A stretch of 64,000 bases of DNA from JBAWAP01 sp049589355 (GCA_049589355.1 JBAWAP010000323.1:30261-94260); one strand, 5' to 3'. Positions 49,171-58,062 are shown, counted from the first letter of the stretch. A program made the numbers and translations. The notes: a model not told the origin generated them from the sequence alone.

Positions 49171-49400
49171 ACGCCCGCGATTACTACCTGAGCCTGCAAC
49201 ATGCCATCCACATTGCACCGCACGTGCTCCGTTCAGACGTGCGGTTTGAGGAAATTGATGTCAACGAGTGCTACGTGCGCGGCATCCTCACGCTGACAGG
49301 CGGCTTCGAGCTGCACATTGCAGAATACGTTGTCACCGAGCCGGTCCTGACGCGCCCCAAGTATCGGTATCACTTGCATACCTCTGTGTGTGGCACATAG
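49167..49400 (+). CDS. TumE-like toxin (DUF6516), possibly truncated
   Basis: A 77-aa protein from a TTG start overlapping the antitoxin stop. RDYYLSLQHAIHIAPHV, GILTLTGGFELHIAEYV and RPKYRYHLHTS follow the TumE pattern. Family members usually go on for another 30-40 residues with a RYDNAPHH motif; here a stop arrives after CGT and no continuation is found in the other frames, so the toxin may be inactivated. Confidence 0.7.
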   Translation: MNARDYYLSLQHAIHIAPHVLRSDVRFEEIDVNECYVRGILTLTGGFELHIAEYVVTEPVLTRPKYRYHLHTSVCGT

Positions 49401-49515
49401 AGATCCTGGTTGGTCCACCGCAGGTGTTGATGGCAAGGTCAACTGGAGAATTTCGCGCCCCTGGCCGAATGGCACGGCTATGGATGTTACGGTCATGTAT
49501 CTGTGAAATGGCAGT

Positions 49516-49544
49516 TTGACATGCTTATCTACTGGGGGTATAAT
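49516..49544 (+). promoter_or_regulatory. Promoter for the island regulator
   Basis: TTGACA and TATAAT, both perfect, are separated by 17 bases. The start is near 49551, 44 bases before the ATG at 49595. Confidence 0.88.
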
Positions 49545-49594
49545 GTAACCAATTCTGTGACTTCACCTTGGAGACTTTCGCAAGAAGGCATACG

Positions 49595-49918
49595 ATGGGC
49601 AAAAACAGAAAACCAACACTTAAAGTCGAAGCATATGGACTGACAAGAGCCCGAGAGGACATTGGACTCACCCCCGCAGAACTGGCTGAGTTGACCGGCA
49701 AGCGAACCCATTACTTTTACATGCTGGAATCCCTGAAGCGATCGCCCAGTTCGGACCTGCAAGATGCCATCCTTGAGCATCTCCCTGGGTATGACTGGGA
49801 TGACCTCTTCAGATTTGTGATTGTGTTGCCAGAGAATCCCCCAACCGATACTCTATACATCGAACTGAGAAACGACGGCCGGCGGAAGATCTTACTTTCC
49901 CGCAAGACCCAAGCGTAG
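49595..49918 (+). CDS. Small HTH-like protein at the head of the defence island
   Basis: A 107-aa protein. TRAREDIGLTPAELAELTGK, with RTHYFYMLESLKRSPS, looks like a helix-turn-helix of the XRE type; the rest (PGYDWDDLFRFVIVLPE, then IELRNDGRRKILL) is unassigned. It sits 132 bases upstream of a methyltransferase gene, as controller proteins do. Direct evidence for regulation is lacking. The 49919-50050 gap shows no clear feature. Confidence 0.6.
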   Translation: MGKNRKPTLKVEAYGLTRAREDIGLTPAELAELTGKRTHYFYMLESLKRSPSSDLQDAILEHLPGYDWDDLFRFVIVLPENPPTDTLYIELRNDGRRKILLSRKTQA

Positions 49919-50050
49919 ATCAAAGGTGTCCGGAGCTATCTTGATCGCGAGCGCCTGATCACCGTCCCGATCCACCTCCAAACTCTGGAACCCAGGGGGA
50001 TATATGTTGGAAAGCAACGGTAGAAACATGGCGCAGGCCGGAACAAGCTG

Positions 50051-53000
50051 ATGATCGTCAACAATCATCAACTCTTCTCCCATACCTACCTCGCACGGCT
50101 GCAAGCCGATCCCACACACGACGAAGCGGCCGCGCCCATAGGCCAAGGGTTGCGTGACTGGATGCCCTTCCGCGATACCTCCTCGCTCCGGTCGCTGATT
50201 GATTCCTGGGTCGGCCCGGTGCTCGACTTCCTGAAGTTCCACCACGTGCTGGCTGATGACTCTCCCCACATTTGCCTGCTCTACACACGCCGGGGCGATG
50301 AAACGCCTGTCGGCCTATGCTACGTCGTCCCACCTGGCCAAGATGGTTCGACAGGCTCACCACGTGGCTTGAATGACACAACCAAAGGCCAACATCCGAT
50401 GGCCCAAGCGGTCCTAGCTCTGCGCACTCGCGACCTGCGCTGGGGGATGCTGACTGACGGCGCGCGCTGGCGGCTGGTTGACGCCCAGGCCCTGCGCCGC
50501 TACGAGCATTACGTCGAGGTGGACCTGGACGAACTAGCCCGCAGCGACGACCCCACACCCTTGCGCCTCTTCTACGCTTTCTTCCACCGCAGCGCCTTCA
50601 CGCCCGCTCATTCCCCCGCCAGCGGGGGGACCGAGGGGGGTGGTGAGAGCGGGCTGGATCGGCTGGTGGCGGCCTCGATCCGAGCGACGAAGGCGGCTGA
50701 GGATCACCTCAAGGCGCGGGTCAGCCACAACGAGGGCATCATGGCCCAACTGTGCCTGGGGCTGGTGCGTGCCGATGGGCGAACTTGCTACACCGACACA
50801 GAACGGGACGCTATCTACCGCGACGCCACCTATCTCCTCTACCGCATACTTTTCATCCTCTATGCCGAAGCCCGGGGCCTCTTGCCGGTGAACAACCTGG
50901 CCTACCGCGCCGTGAGTCTGGCCGAGTTAGTCAAGACCGCCCACGACTACAAGTTGCGTGGGATGCCCGACCCTCAGGCGACGATGCTGTGGGAACGGCT
51001 GAAGCGGCTATGCAATGCCATCTACGAGAGCGACCCGGTGCTGGGCATTCCCGCTTATAACGGCGGCCTCTTCGACGATGCTGACAAGCCTTACCTGCGT
51101 GACGGCCACATCGCCGATATGTATCTCACCGAGGCCCTCTTCGACCTGGCCTACATGCCCGACAAGGTGCCAGGCACTTCCGAAGTGCCTGGCACCTCCT
51201 ACCGCCCCATTGACTACCGCGACCTCTCCGTGCGCCACATGGGCAGCCTCTATGAGGGGATGATCGAGTACAAGCTTCACATCGCCGAGGAGACGCTGTG
51301 GGCGCGGCGGGACGGCAAGGGCAACGTGCGCTTTCTGCGCAGCGGCCAGGACGGGGCACCCCGCAAGACCGATGTGGAGATCGAGCCGGGCCAGGTCTAC
51401 TTCTCCCAGAGCCCCGGCGAGCGACGCGCCACCGGCACCTACTACACCCCGGAGTACATCGTGGACTACATCGTGCGCCAGACGGTGGTGCGGGGGCTGG
51501 AGGAACGACGCGCTCCACTGGAGGAGAAGCTGGCCGGCTGGCTGGAGGAGATCGCCGTCACGACCGACCCCGCCGAGCGGGCTCGGATGCAGCGCACTGC
51601 TGACGAGGAACTGCTGCGCTTCGTCAAGGAGCAGGTGCTCACTTTCCGTGTCTGCGACATAGGAATGGGCAGTGGTCACTTCCTGGTCAACTCGGCCCAT
51701 CAGATCGCCAACTCTATCATGGAAACCCTGCACCTGACCCCGTGGGGGCCTGTCCTGAGCGGAGTCGAAGGAAACGACGCGGTTGACGCCGACCCGGCAA
51801 CCTGGCGGCGGCAGGTAGTGGAGCGCTGTCTGTACGGGGTGGACCTGAGCTTGATGGCCGTGGAGCTAGCCAAGCTGAGCCTGTGGCTGGCCAGCGTGGC
51901 CGAGGGCAAACCCCTGTCTTTCTTGGATCACCACCTGCGTCAAGGCAACAGCCTCATCGGTGCCCGGCTGGAGGACCTGGCCGAGGTCCTGGCGGGCGTG
52001 GCTTCCACTCGTCCGTCGCGCCAGGAGCGCAAAGCACGGGAAGCAGGGCAACTTTCAATGCTAGATGACCCGGCTTTCAGCCAACACGTAACGGCAGCGA
52101 CTGATCTGTTGGCTCAGATCTCGGCCCGGGTGGTTGAGAGAGTGGAGGACATCAAGGCCCAGGAGGCCGACTATGAACAGGTGCGCGCTGAGTTGGAGCC
52201 CTACCGGCGGCTGGCCGATCTTTGGACTGCGCGTCACTTCGGTGTGGATGTGGATGAGCAGCAGTTGAGAGCCATTTCCAGGTACCTGGTCAACGGCGCT
52301 GTCAGTCCAGTGCCAGAATACGAGCGAATTCTAACACGGACTCAAGAACTAGCCCACGACCGAAGCTTCTTCCACTGGGAACTCGAATTTCCCACGGTCT
52401 TCCTCGATCAGTCTGATCAGCTACTGGAAGACAGAGCAGGGTTTGATGCAGTGGTTGGAAATCCACCTTATTCGTTAGATCTGACTCAACAGGAGAAACA
52501 CTACTTCAAGAAAACGTATCCCAGTCTGTTCTTCAAGATAAACCTCTTTGCCGCATTTGTTGAGAGAGGACTAGAACTGTCGAGAAGCCCCACCGGATGC
52601 TTGTCGTTGATCATCCCTAATCTGTTACTTGGCAACAGATCGTTGAGAGACTTGCGTGTGAAACTGGCGACTGACAATACCATTCGCGCCCTGCACAACC
52701 TTGGCGATGGTGTTTTTGAGGAAGCCGAAGTGCCCACGCTAGTATTTGTTGTGCAAAAGCAGCTCCCTCTGCCAGACCACGAAGTTGTTGTTGGTTCTGG
52801 GGCATTGACTGGTGGAAACCTGGATGCTCAGCGCATTCGTCAGAGCTCGATTCTAGTTACACAAGAGCAGGTGTTTAATCTGTCGTCAACGCGTGAGATA
52901 GACATCATCACCCGCCTCATGGCGAGATGCGACTTGTTCCAAGATCATCTTGACATTCATCAGGGCGTGATTACCGGTGATGACTCTCGTTTCCTTGCTG

Positions 53001-54166
53001 ATGCGCCTAGAGGATCACATTGGAAACCAACTCTCACTGGCAAAGACATCGACCGTTACATAACGGACTACCCCACTCTGTACGTTGACTACCAGCCTGC
53101 TTTGCTTGCGGCGCCAAGGGAAATTGCTATCTTCGATGTTCCCGAAAAGCTATTGATGCGACGCACTGGAGACAGACCACTAGCGTCTTACGACGACCGA
53201 CAGACCTTTAATCTTCATACTTTGTACTCCATTCGTAAAGAGAATAGCTCACTCCTCAGCTTGAAATACTGTCTTGCACTCATAAATTCCTCTCTGATGG
53301 CTTGGATTTACAAGACACTCTTGCCTACTGAAATTGGTCGCACTTTCGCGGAAATCAAGATAGTACACATTCGGCAACTTCCCATCAGCCGCATTGCCTT
53401 CACCACGCCTCTTAATGAGCGCACGGTACTGGTACAGGAAAGTGTTGCGCTTTACATCGCAGGTAAGCAAGAAGCGTTGCTTGCGTCTGTGTCAGAGTGG
53501 CTCACAACCCAACCAGGGCGAGCCGACGTTGTCCACGACCTGCTGGCTCACCTGGCGCAGCAGATGATTGACCTCAACAAAGAGCGCCAGCGATTGGAGC
53601 GTGAGGCCAACCTGTTCCGCTTCGTGGATCGCGATACGTCCTGCGTGAAGCTGGATGAGGCCCTGGGCGGGCCGTTGGGTGCCGGCGAAATGGTAGGCAA
53701 TTTATCTGCCGTCCACCACAACATTGAGGGCTTGCGCCTCACACAAGAGGATAATGGCCGCTGGCTCCTGGAGGTGCGGGCCAAGCTACGCGACCCGGAG
53801 AGCGACTGGCGGGAGCATCAGCGCGATAAGGAAGGCAACTTCATCCGTCAGTGGCTGCCGGCCTACCGCCTGCCGCTGGACAAGGCGACCGGCCGCTTCT
53901 ATCACTACGCCTTTGCCCACTTGGGCGGCTTCGCCGGGGCCGGCAAGTTCCCCGGCGGCTCCACCCGCACCACGCTGGAGAAGCTCAAGGCGACGAAGGT
54001 GCCTAAGCTCGTGTCGGTGGACTTGGCCCCACTGACCGTGCTAGACGCCGAACTGACCGAGGTGCGCCGCAAGATCCGCCTCACCGATGACTTGATTGAC
54101 CAGATCGTGTACAGGCTCTATGGGCTAACCGAGGAGGAGATTGCGATTGTGGAGGGGCGGGGGTGA
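50051..54166 (+). CDS. Eco57I/PglX-like adenine methyltransferase (possible type IIG restriction-modification enzyme)
   Basis: A 1371-aa protein. The SAM motif DIGMGSGHFLVNSAHQIAN is near 536, and the catalytic N6-adenine motif GNPPYSLDL near 802. A target-recognition domain (about 830-1150) and the C-terminal DQIVYRLYGLTEEEIAIVEG end common to Eco57I-type enzymes follow. The N-terminal 450 residues resemble the helical nuclease/spacer part of type IIG enzymes, but I see no clear PD-ExK. The segment 52330-53500 is more AT-rich than its flanks, which suggests exchange of the recognition domain. Four palindromic repeats are read in frame. The ribosome site is weak. Confidence 0.9.
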   Translation: MIVNNHQLFSHTYLARLQADPTHDEAAAPIGQGLRDWMPFRDTSSLRSLIDSWVGPVLDFLKFHHVLADDSPHICLLYTRRGDETPVGLCYVVPPGQDGSTGSPRGLNDTTKGQHPMAQAVLALRTRDLRWGMLTDGARWRLVDAQALRRYEHYVEVDLDELARSDDPTPLRLFYAFFHRSAFTPAHSPASGGTEGGGESGLDRLVAASIRATKAAEDHLKARVSHNEGIMAQLCLGLVRADGRTCYTDTERDAIYRDATYLLYRILFILYAEARGLLPVNNLAYRAVSLAELVKTAHDYKLRGMPDPQATMLWERLKRLCNAIYESDPVLGIPAYNGGLFDDADKPYLRDGHIADMYLTEALFDLAYMPDKVPGTSEVPGTSYRPIDYRDLSVRHMGSLYEGMIEYKLHIAEETLWARRDGKGNVRFLRSGQDGAPRKTDVEIEPGQVYFSQSPGERRATGTYYTPEYIVDYIVRQTVVRGLEERRAPLEEKLAGWLEEIAVTTDPAERARMQRTADEELLRFVKEQVLTFRVCDIGMGSGHFLVNSAHQIANSIMETLHLTPWGPVLSGVEGNDAVDADPATWRRQVVERCLYGVDLSLMAVELAKLSLWLASVAEGKPLSFLDHHLRQGNSLIGARLEDLAEVLAGVASTRPSRQERKAREAGQLSMLDDPAFSQHVTAATDLLAQISARVVERVEDIKAQEADYEQVRAELEPYRRLADLWTARHFGVDVDEQQLRAISRYLVNGAVSPVPEYERILTRTQELAHDRSFFHWELEFPTVFLDQSDQLLEDRAGFDAVVGNPPYSLDLTQQEKHYFKKTYPSLFFKINLFAAFVERGLELSRSPTGCLSLIIPNLLLGNRSLRDLRVKLATDNTIRALHNLGDGVFEEAEVPTLVFVVQKQLPLPDHEVVVGSGALTGGNLDAQRIRQSSILVTQEQVFNLSSTREIDIITRLMARCDLFQDHLDIHQGVITGDDSRFLADAPRGSHWKPTLTGKDIDRYITDYPTLYVDYQPALLAAPREIAIFDVPEKLLMRRTGDRPLASYDDRQTFNLHTLYSIRKENSSLLSLKYCLALINSSLMAWIYKTLLPTEIGRTFAEIKIVHIRQLPISRIAFTTPLNERTVLVQESVALYIAGKQEALLASVSEWLTTQPGRADVVHDLLAHLAQQMIDLNKERQRLEREANLFRFVDRDTSCVKLDEALGGPLGAGEMVGNLSAVHHNIEGLRLTQEDNGRWLLEVRAKLRDPESDWREHQRDKEGNFIRQWLPAYRLPLDKATGRFYHYAFAHLGGFAGAGKFPGGSTRTTLEKLKATKVPKLVSVDLAPLTVLDAELTEVRRKIRLTDDLIDQIVYRLYGLTEEEIAIVEGRG
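50340..50385. repeat. In-frame REP-type repeat in methyltransferase gene, 1
   Basis: GGTTCGACAGGCTCACCACG and flanks are translated as GQDGSTGSPRGLNDTTKG, low complexity and unlike the family. Confidence 0.65.
50607..50645. repeat. In-frame G/C-rich repeat in methyltransferase gene, 2
   Basis: TTCCCCCGCCAGCGGGGGGA then CCGAGGGGGG forms a hairpin and is read as SPASGGTEGGGESG. Confidence 0.8.
51165..51197. repeat. In-frame perfect palindrome in methyltransferase gene, 3
   Basis: Arms AGGTGCCAGGCACTTCC and the complement join without loop; translated VPGTSEVPGTS. Its centre ACTTCCGAAGT links it to the palindromes at 3168 and 5061. Confidence 0.92.
51744..51772. repeat. In-frame REP-type repeat in methyltransferase gene, 4
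   Basis: GGGGGCCTGTCCTGAGCGGA then GTCGAAGG is read as GPVLSGVEG and shares its core with the rluD repeat. Confidence 0.65.
54086..54162. repeat. Direct repeat copy 1: methyltransferase 3' end
   Basis: These 77 bases, which code DDLIDQIVYRLYGLTEEEI and the final residues, match 56221-56297 with about seven differences, 2135 bp apart in the same orientation. Confidence 0.95.
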
Positions 54167-54188
54167 AACATTCCCTATCTTCGAAGAC

Positions 54189-54315
54189 CCACTGATTTGA
54201 ATGGTGACCATGACAAAGTCTTCCGTGGTGCCCATATATTGTGGTATCCTCGGCCATGAATACAACATATAGTATGCACGAGAAATTCTGTCATCCTTGG
54301 ACTCCAAATCAGTGG
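54189..54315. repeat. 127-bp imperfect palindrome (MITE-like)
   Basis: Ends CCACTGATTTG and CAAATCAGTGG are perfect inverted repeats; inner parts (ATGACA, ATATTGTGGTAT and ATACAACATAT) continue the pairing to the middle. It lies just after the methyltransferase stop, between it and the DUF262 gene. No ORF is inside. Confidence 0.75.
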
Positions 54316-54370
54316 TAGTCTGATCTTGTAAGTCTATTAACGCGTAAGTGTTCGTCCCAAGGAGAAAGCT

Positions 54371-56209
54371 ATGAATCTACCCAGTGAAGGGGATCTTTTC
54401 ACCCCGAAATCGGCAATCCTGGATAGCCTATTACCTGACATTTGCCGGCACAAGATTGCCCTGCCTGAATTCCAACGTCCATGGGTTTGGGAACCAGAGA
54501 TGGTACGCGACCTACTGATCTCTGTTGCCTACCGTTACCCAGCAGGTAGTTTGCTGACCATGCCTGTCAGTGGAGACAGCTTCGCTCTGCGCCCTTTTGA
54601 AGGGTGTAGTGACAAGCTGCGAGACAAGCCGAACCTAGTCATCCTGGACGGTCAACAACGACTGACTAGCCTCTACCAGTCTCTTTATTGGCGAGATGGA
54701 GTTCACTATAAACAGCACAAGTACTACTTTTATCTGGATGTAGCAATATTGATGGCCGACCGGGATGGCATAGACGTGGGCGATCCGTATTTTGACCAGG
54801 CACTGTTCTACGTGCGAGAAGAGAAGAATGGCCGCCGGGTGCGTTACGACGGCCTGCGGCCGATGTACGAGTTGACGACTGCTGAGGACGAACTTCGAGC
54901 CGGCGCGTTGCCCCTCGGCTGCATCTTTGATAATGATGCACTGACCAAGTGGAAAGAGGAGTACCTCTATCGCCAAACGACCGATTTGGCGCGTTACCGG
55001 GAACTCAATCGGGAATGGGACCGACTTGTACATGCATGGATAACCCGTATCCGCACGTACCGCTTTCCGGTTGTGGAACTGGACGATTCCATGCCCCTGG
55101 GAGCGATATGTCACATTTTCGAGAAACTCAACAGTACGGGTGTTCCTTTGGATGTCTTTGACCTTTGCAACGCTATCCTTTGGGCACAGGGCTTCCATCT
55201 CAACCATCGCTGGGCTGCCACAGAAAAGGAACTGAAGGAAGCCCTGCCCATGCAACCGCTTTCCGGCACTTATTTCTTGCAGGGTTTGTCTCTGCTTGAC
55301 TCTATGGACCGCAAAAGAGCCAATCCAGACCGGGAGATTGCGGTCACTTGCCGCAAGCAAGACCTCATGGCTATGAAGCGCGAAACGGTTGAAAAATGGT
55401 GGGATCCCCTTGTAAAAGGCTACGGGGAAGCTGCCAAATTCATGGCCGACCAGGGTATCATAGCCACACGCATTCTGCCTTACTCCACGTTGATTACCCC
55501 GCTCTCGGCTGTTTTCGCCGATCTGATACGGCACAAAGGCACTGCCCATATAGGCGCTACGTGGCCACAAATTGAGCGCTGGTACTGGTGCAGCGTATTC
55601 AGCCAGCGGTATAGCAGCCAGATTGAGACTGCCTCAGCCCGGGATTTTGAGCATGTCCTCAACTGGATTGACGGCGGGGAACCTCCCGATGTTGTGCGCA
55701 CCTTTGGCTTTCGCTCCGACGCCCTGCAAGAGATCACCTCTATCCGCAACGCCATCTACAAAGGAGTGCTCTGCTTGCTGACGCGCGGGGGGGCCAAAGA
55801 CTTTGGCGGCGGAGGTAAACTCTCAACGCACCTCTTCTACGCGACCAACCAGGATCACCACCACATTTTCCCCACCAATGCACTCAAGCGACTGGGTATT
55901 CAAGACCGACGTGTTGACACTATCGTCAACAAAACACTGATCAATTACGCAGTCAACCGCAGCATTGGTGGCAGACTACCCTCCGAGTACGTGAGAGATT
56001 GGCGGGGTAGGTTAGGCGCTGCCCTTTTCGACAGCATTTTGGAGACGCATAGGGTTGATTCCGCTTCCTTGAGCAATGATAACTGGGAACGTTACTTGCT
56101 CGATCGGCGGGAGAAGCTTCGGCAACTGATTGCCTCAGCCTGTGGTGGCAATATCCAACCCTTCTCTGACATTGCTGACCTTGAGGTTGAGGATAACGAA
56201 GAAGTGTGA
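54371..56209 (+). CDS. DUF262/DUF1524 protein (GmrSD-like nuclease)
   Basis: A 612-aa protein. ALPEFQRPWVWEPEMVRDLL (near residue 32) and LVILDGQQRLTSLYQSL (near 89) are the DUF262 ParB-like nucleotide-binding motifs; IFEKLNSTGVPLDVFDL follows, and NQDHHHIFPTNALKRLG (near 494) is the HNH-type site of DUF1524. In GmrSD the pair cuts modified phage DNA using NTP. AAGGAGAAAGCT precedes the ATG. It seems to have been inserted between the methyltransferase and the AlbA_2 gene, see the flanking repeats. Its base composition is more even and less GC-rich than its neighbours. Confidence 0.9.
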   Translation: MNLPSEGDLFTPKSAILDSLLPDICRHKIALPEFQRPWVWEPEMVRDLLISVAYRYPAGSLLTMPVSGDSFALRPFEGCSDKLRDKPNLVILDGQQRLTSLYQSLYWRDGVHYKQHKYYFYLDVAILMADRDGIDVGDPYFDQALFYVREEKNGRRVRYDGLRPMYELTTAEDELRAGALPLGCIFDNDALTKWKEEYLYRQTTDLARYRELNREWDRLVHAWITRIRTYRFPVVELDDSMPLGAICHIFEKLNSTGVPLDVFDLCNAILWAQGFHLNHRWAATEKELKEALPMQPLSGTYFLQGLSLLDSMDRKRANPDREIAVTCRKQDLMAMKRETVEKWWDPLVKGYGEAAKFMADQGIIATRILPYSTLITPLSAVFADLIRHKGTAHIGATWPQIERWYWCSVFSQRYSSQIETASARDFEHVLNWIDGGEPPDVVRTFGFRSDALQEITSIRNAIYKGVLCLLTRGGAKDFGGGGKLSTHLFYATNQDHHHIFPTNALKRLGIQDRRVDTIVNKTLINYAVNRSIGGRLPSEYVRDWRGRLGAALFDSILETHRVDSASLSNDNWERYLLDRREKLRQLIASACGGNIQPFSDIADLEVEDNEEV

Positions 56210-56334
56210 AATGGCAGGAAGAAGACCTGACTGACCAGATCGTGTACAGGCTCTATGGGCTGACGGAGGAGGAGATCGCGATTGTGGAGGGGCGGGCGCC
56301 AGGGTCATACCCAGAAGAGGAACGATCAGAATGA
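56206..56334 (+). pseudogene. Remnant of an Eco57I-type methyltransferase 3' end
   Basis: From GTG at 56206 the frame reads KWQEEDLTDQIVYRLYGLTE, EEIAIVEGR and a new tail PGSYPEEERSE, with stop overlapping the AlbA_2 start (ATGA). It repeats the end of the intact methyltransferase. Without the rest it cannot be an enzyme; it may serve for coupled translation. Confidence 0.85.
56221..56297. repeat. Direct repeat copy 2: methyltransferase 3' end
   Basis: Second copy of 54086-54162, downstream of the DUF262 gene. Confidence 0.95.
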
Positions 56335-58031
56335 CGGAGCAAGAGTTGCGTACCCTCATTGCCGGAGGGGAAACACCAACGGTGGAGTTCAAGAGTGACC
56401 ACGGACCACTGCCTGACACCGAACTGCTGGAGACCGTGATCTGCCTGGCCAACGGGCAAGGTGGTACACTGCTGGTAGGCGTAGAGGATGACGGCCGTGT
56501 GACTGGTCTGCACTCCCATCACCGAACCCATCCAGGTGCATTGGCGGCCTTGATTGCCAACCGGACAGTACCCCCGGTGACCGTTGAAGCCGCGTTTGTG
56601 GATCTCCCCGAGGGGACTGTGGCCGTTGTCGTTGTGCCTCCCGCTCGCCAACCGGTGGCGACCAGCGATGGCAGGTTGCTCATTCGTTATGTAGACACGC
56701 GGGGGCGACCCGGTTGCCGTCCCTTCTACCCGCACGAAATGGCGAGCTGGCGCGCCGACCGGGGCATGGCCGACATGTCGGCGCTGCCAGTGCCGGGTAC
56801 CGGCTGGGAGGATCTGGATCCGCTGGAACTGGCGCGTCTGCGCCGGATGGTGCACGAATTCCACGGCGATGTGGCACTGCTGGAGCTGGATGACGACCAG
56901 TTGGCCCAGGCGCTGGGCCTGGTGCAATCCCACCAAGGGTGCCTACAGCCAACATTGGCCGGACTGTTGCTGGTGGGAACAGAGGAGGCCCTGCGCCAGC
57001 ATGTTCCCGCTCATGAGGTCGCCTTCCAGGTGTTGCGGGGCACGGACGTGGCAGTCAACGAGTTCCGCCGCTGGCCACTGCTGCGGATGTTGGAATGGGT
57101 GCTGGAATCGTTCCAGGTGCGCAACGAGGAGCGGGAGTTGAGCATCGGCCTGTTTCGAGTCGGTGTGCCTGCCTACGACCCGCGCGGCTTTCGTGAGGCA
57201 GTGAACAACGCACTCATCCACCGGGACTATGCTCTGTTGGGAGCTATCCACATTCAGATGCACGATGATTATGTTCGCATCAGCAATCCTGGTGGTTTTG
57301 TGGAAGGGGTGAGACTTGACAACCTGCTGGTGACCGAGCCGCGCCCTCGTAACCCTCGCTTGGCCGACGCTTTCAAACGAATAGGCCTAGTGGAACGCAC
57401 CGGCCGTGGCGTGGCCATCATCTACAATGGCCAGTTGCGCAACGGCCGTCTGCCGCCGGACTACAGTTTGAGCACCGAGGCAAGCGTCAGCGTCATACTC
57501 CCCGGTGGTCCGGCCGATCTGGATTTCGTTCAGTTGGTGGTCACCGAGGAAAACCGCCGTCAGCGGCCTTTGGGGGTGAGCGAATTGTTGGTGCTGGCTC
57601 ACGTGTGGTGCGAGCGGACTATAGATACTGCCACCGCAGCCCGGCTCATCCAACGGGATGAAGCCCAGGCCCGGGCTGTGCTGGAAAGCTTGGTAGAGAC
57701 CGGTCTGCTCGAAGGGCGCGGAGCTAAACGAGGCCGCACATATCTGCTCAGCGCCGGCGTGTACCGTGCCCTGGGCCGGCCTGCCGCGTACGTCCGCGCC
57801 CGGGGTTTTGAGGCGGAACAGATGAAGCAGATGATCTTGCAGTACGTGCGTGCCCACGGCCGCATCGCTCGGCGTGAGGTGATGGAGCTGTGCCGGATCA
57901 ATGAGAATCAGGCGGGGTACCTGCTCAAGAGGCTAGCCCAGCAGGGCCAGCTTCTGCTGGTGGGCAAGGGGCGCTCGGCCTACTACGAGAGCGCCAAGAG
58001 CGCCCGTAAGACTCGGAATAACTCGGAATAG
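56331..58031 (+). CDS. AlbA_2/Schlafen-type ATP-binding protein
   Basis: A 566-aa protein. The N-terminal AlbA_2 domain has GETPTVEFKSDHGPLPD and ICLANGQGGTLLVGVEDDG; the HATPase_c_4-like part has PRGFREAVNNALIHRDYALL and VRISNPGGFVEGVRLDNL, and several winged-helix units are at the end. Relatives are transcriptional regulators or RNA-acting defence proteins of the Schlafen type. The start overlaps the stop of the methyltransferase remnant. The tail TRNNSE comes from a repeat array. Confidence 0.88.
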   Translation: MTEQELRTLIAGGETPTVEFKSDHGPLPDTELLETVICLANGQGGTLLVGVEDDGRVTGLHSHHRTHPGALAALIANRTVPPVTVEAAFVDLPEGTVAVVVVPPARQPVATSDGRLLIRYVDTRGRPGCRPFYPHEMASWRADRGMADMSALPVPGTGWEDLDPLELARLRRMVHEFHGDVALLELDDDQLAQALGLVQSHQGCLQPTLAGLLLVGTEEALRQHVPAHEVAFQVLRGTDVAVNEFRRWPLLRMLEWVLESFQVRNEERELSIGLFRVGVPAYDPRGFREAVNNALIHRDYALLGAIHIQMHDDYVRISNPGGFVEGVRLDNLLVTEPRPRNPRLADAFKRIGLVERTGRGVAIIYNGQLRNGRLPPDYSLSTEASVSVILPGGPADLDFVQLVVTEENRRQRPLGVSELLVLAHVWCERTIDTATAARLIQRDEAQARAVLESLVETGLLEGRGAKRGRTYLLSAGVYRALGRPAAYVRARGFEAEQMKQMILQYVRAHGRIARREVMELCRINENQAGYLLKRLAQQGQLLLVGKGRSAYYESAKSARKTRNNSE

Positions 58032-58062
58032 TCGCGTACAAACACGGATTCCGAGTTTATGT
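58011..58062. repeat. ACTCGGAAT array with inverted right half
   Basis: ACTCGGAATAACTCGGAATA at the end of the AlbA_2 gene is answered by ACGGATTCCGAGTTT. Confidence 0.75.

Noticed and set aside
49892..50269. 125-codon minus-strand frame at the start of the methyltransferase
   Set aside because: It is mostly antisense to the methyltransferase N-terminus; no ribosome site or family match.
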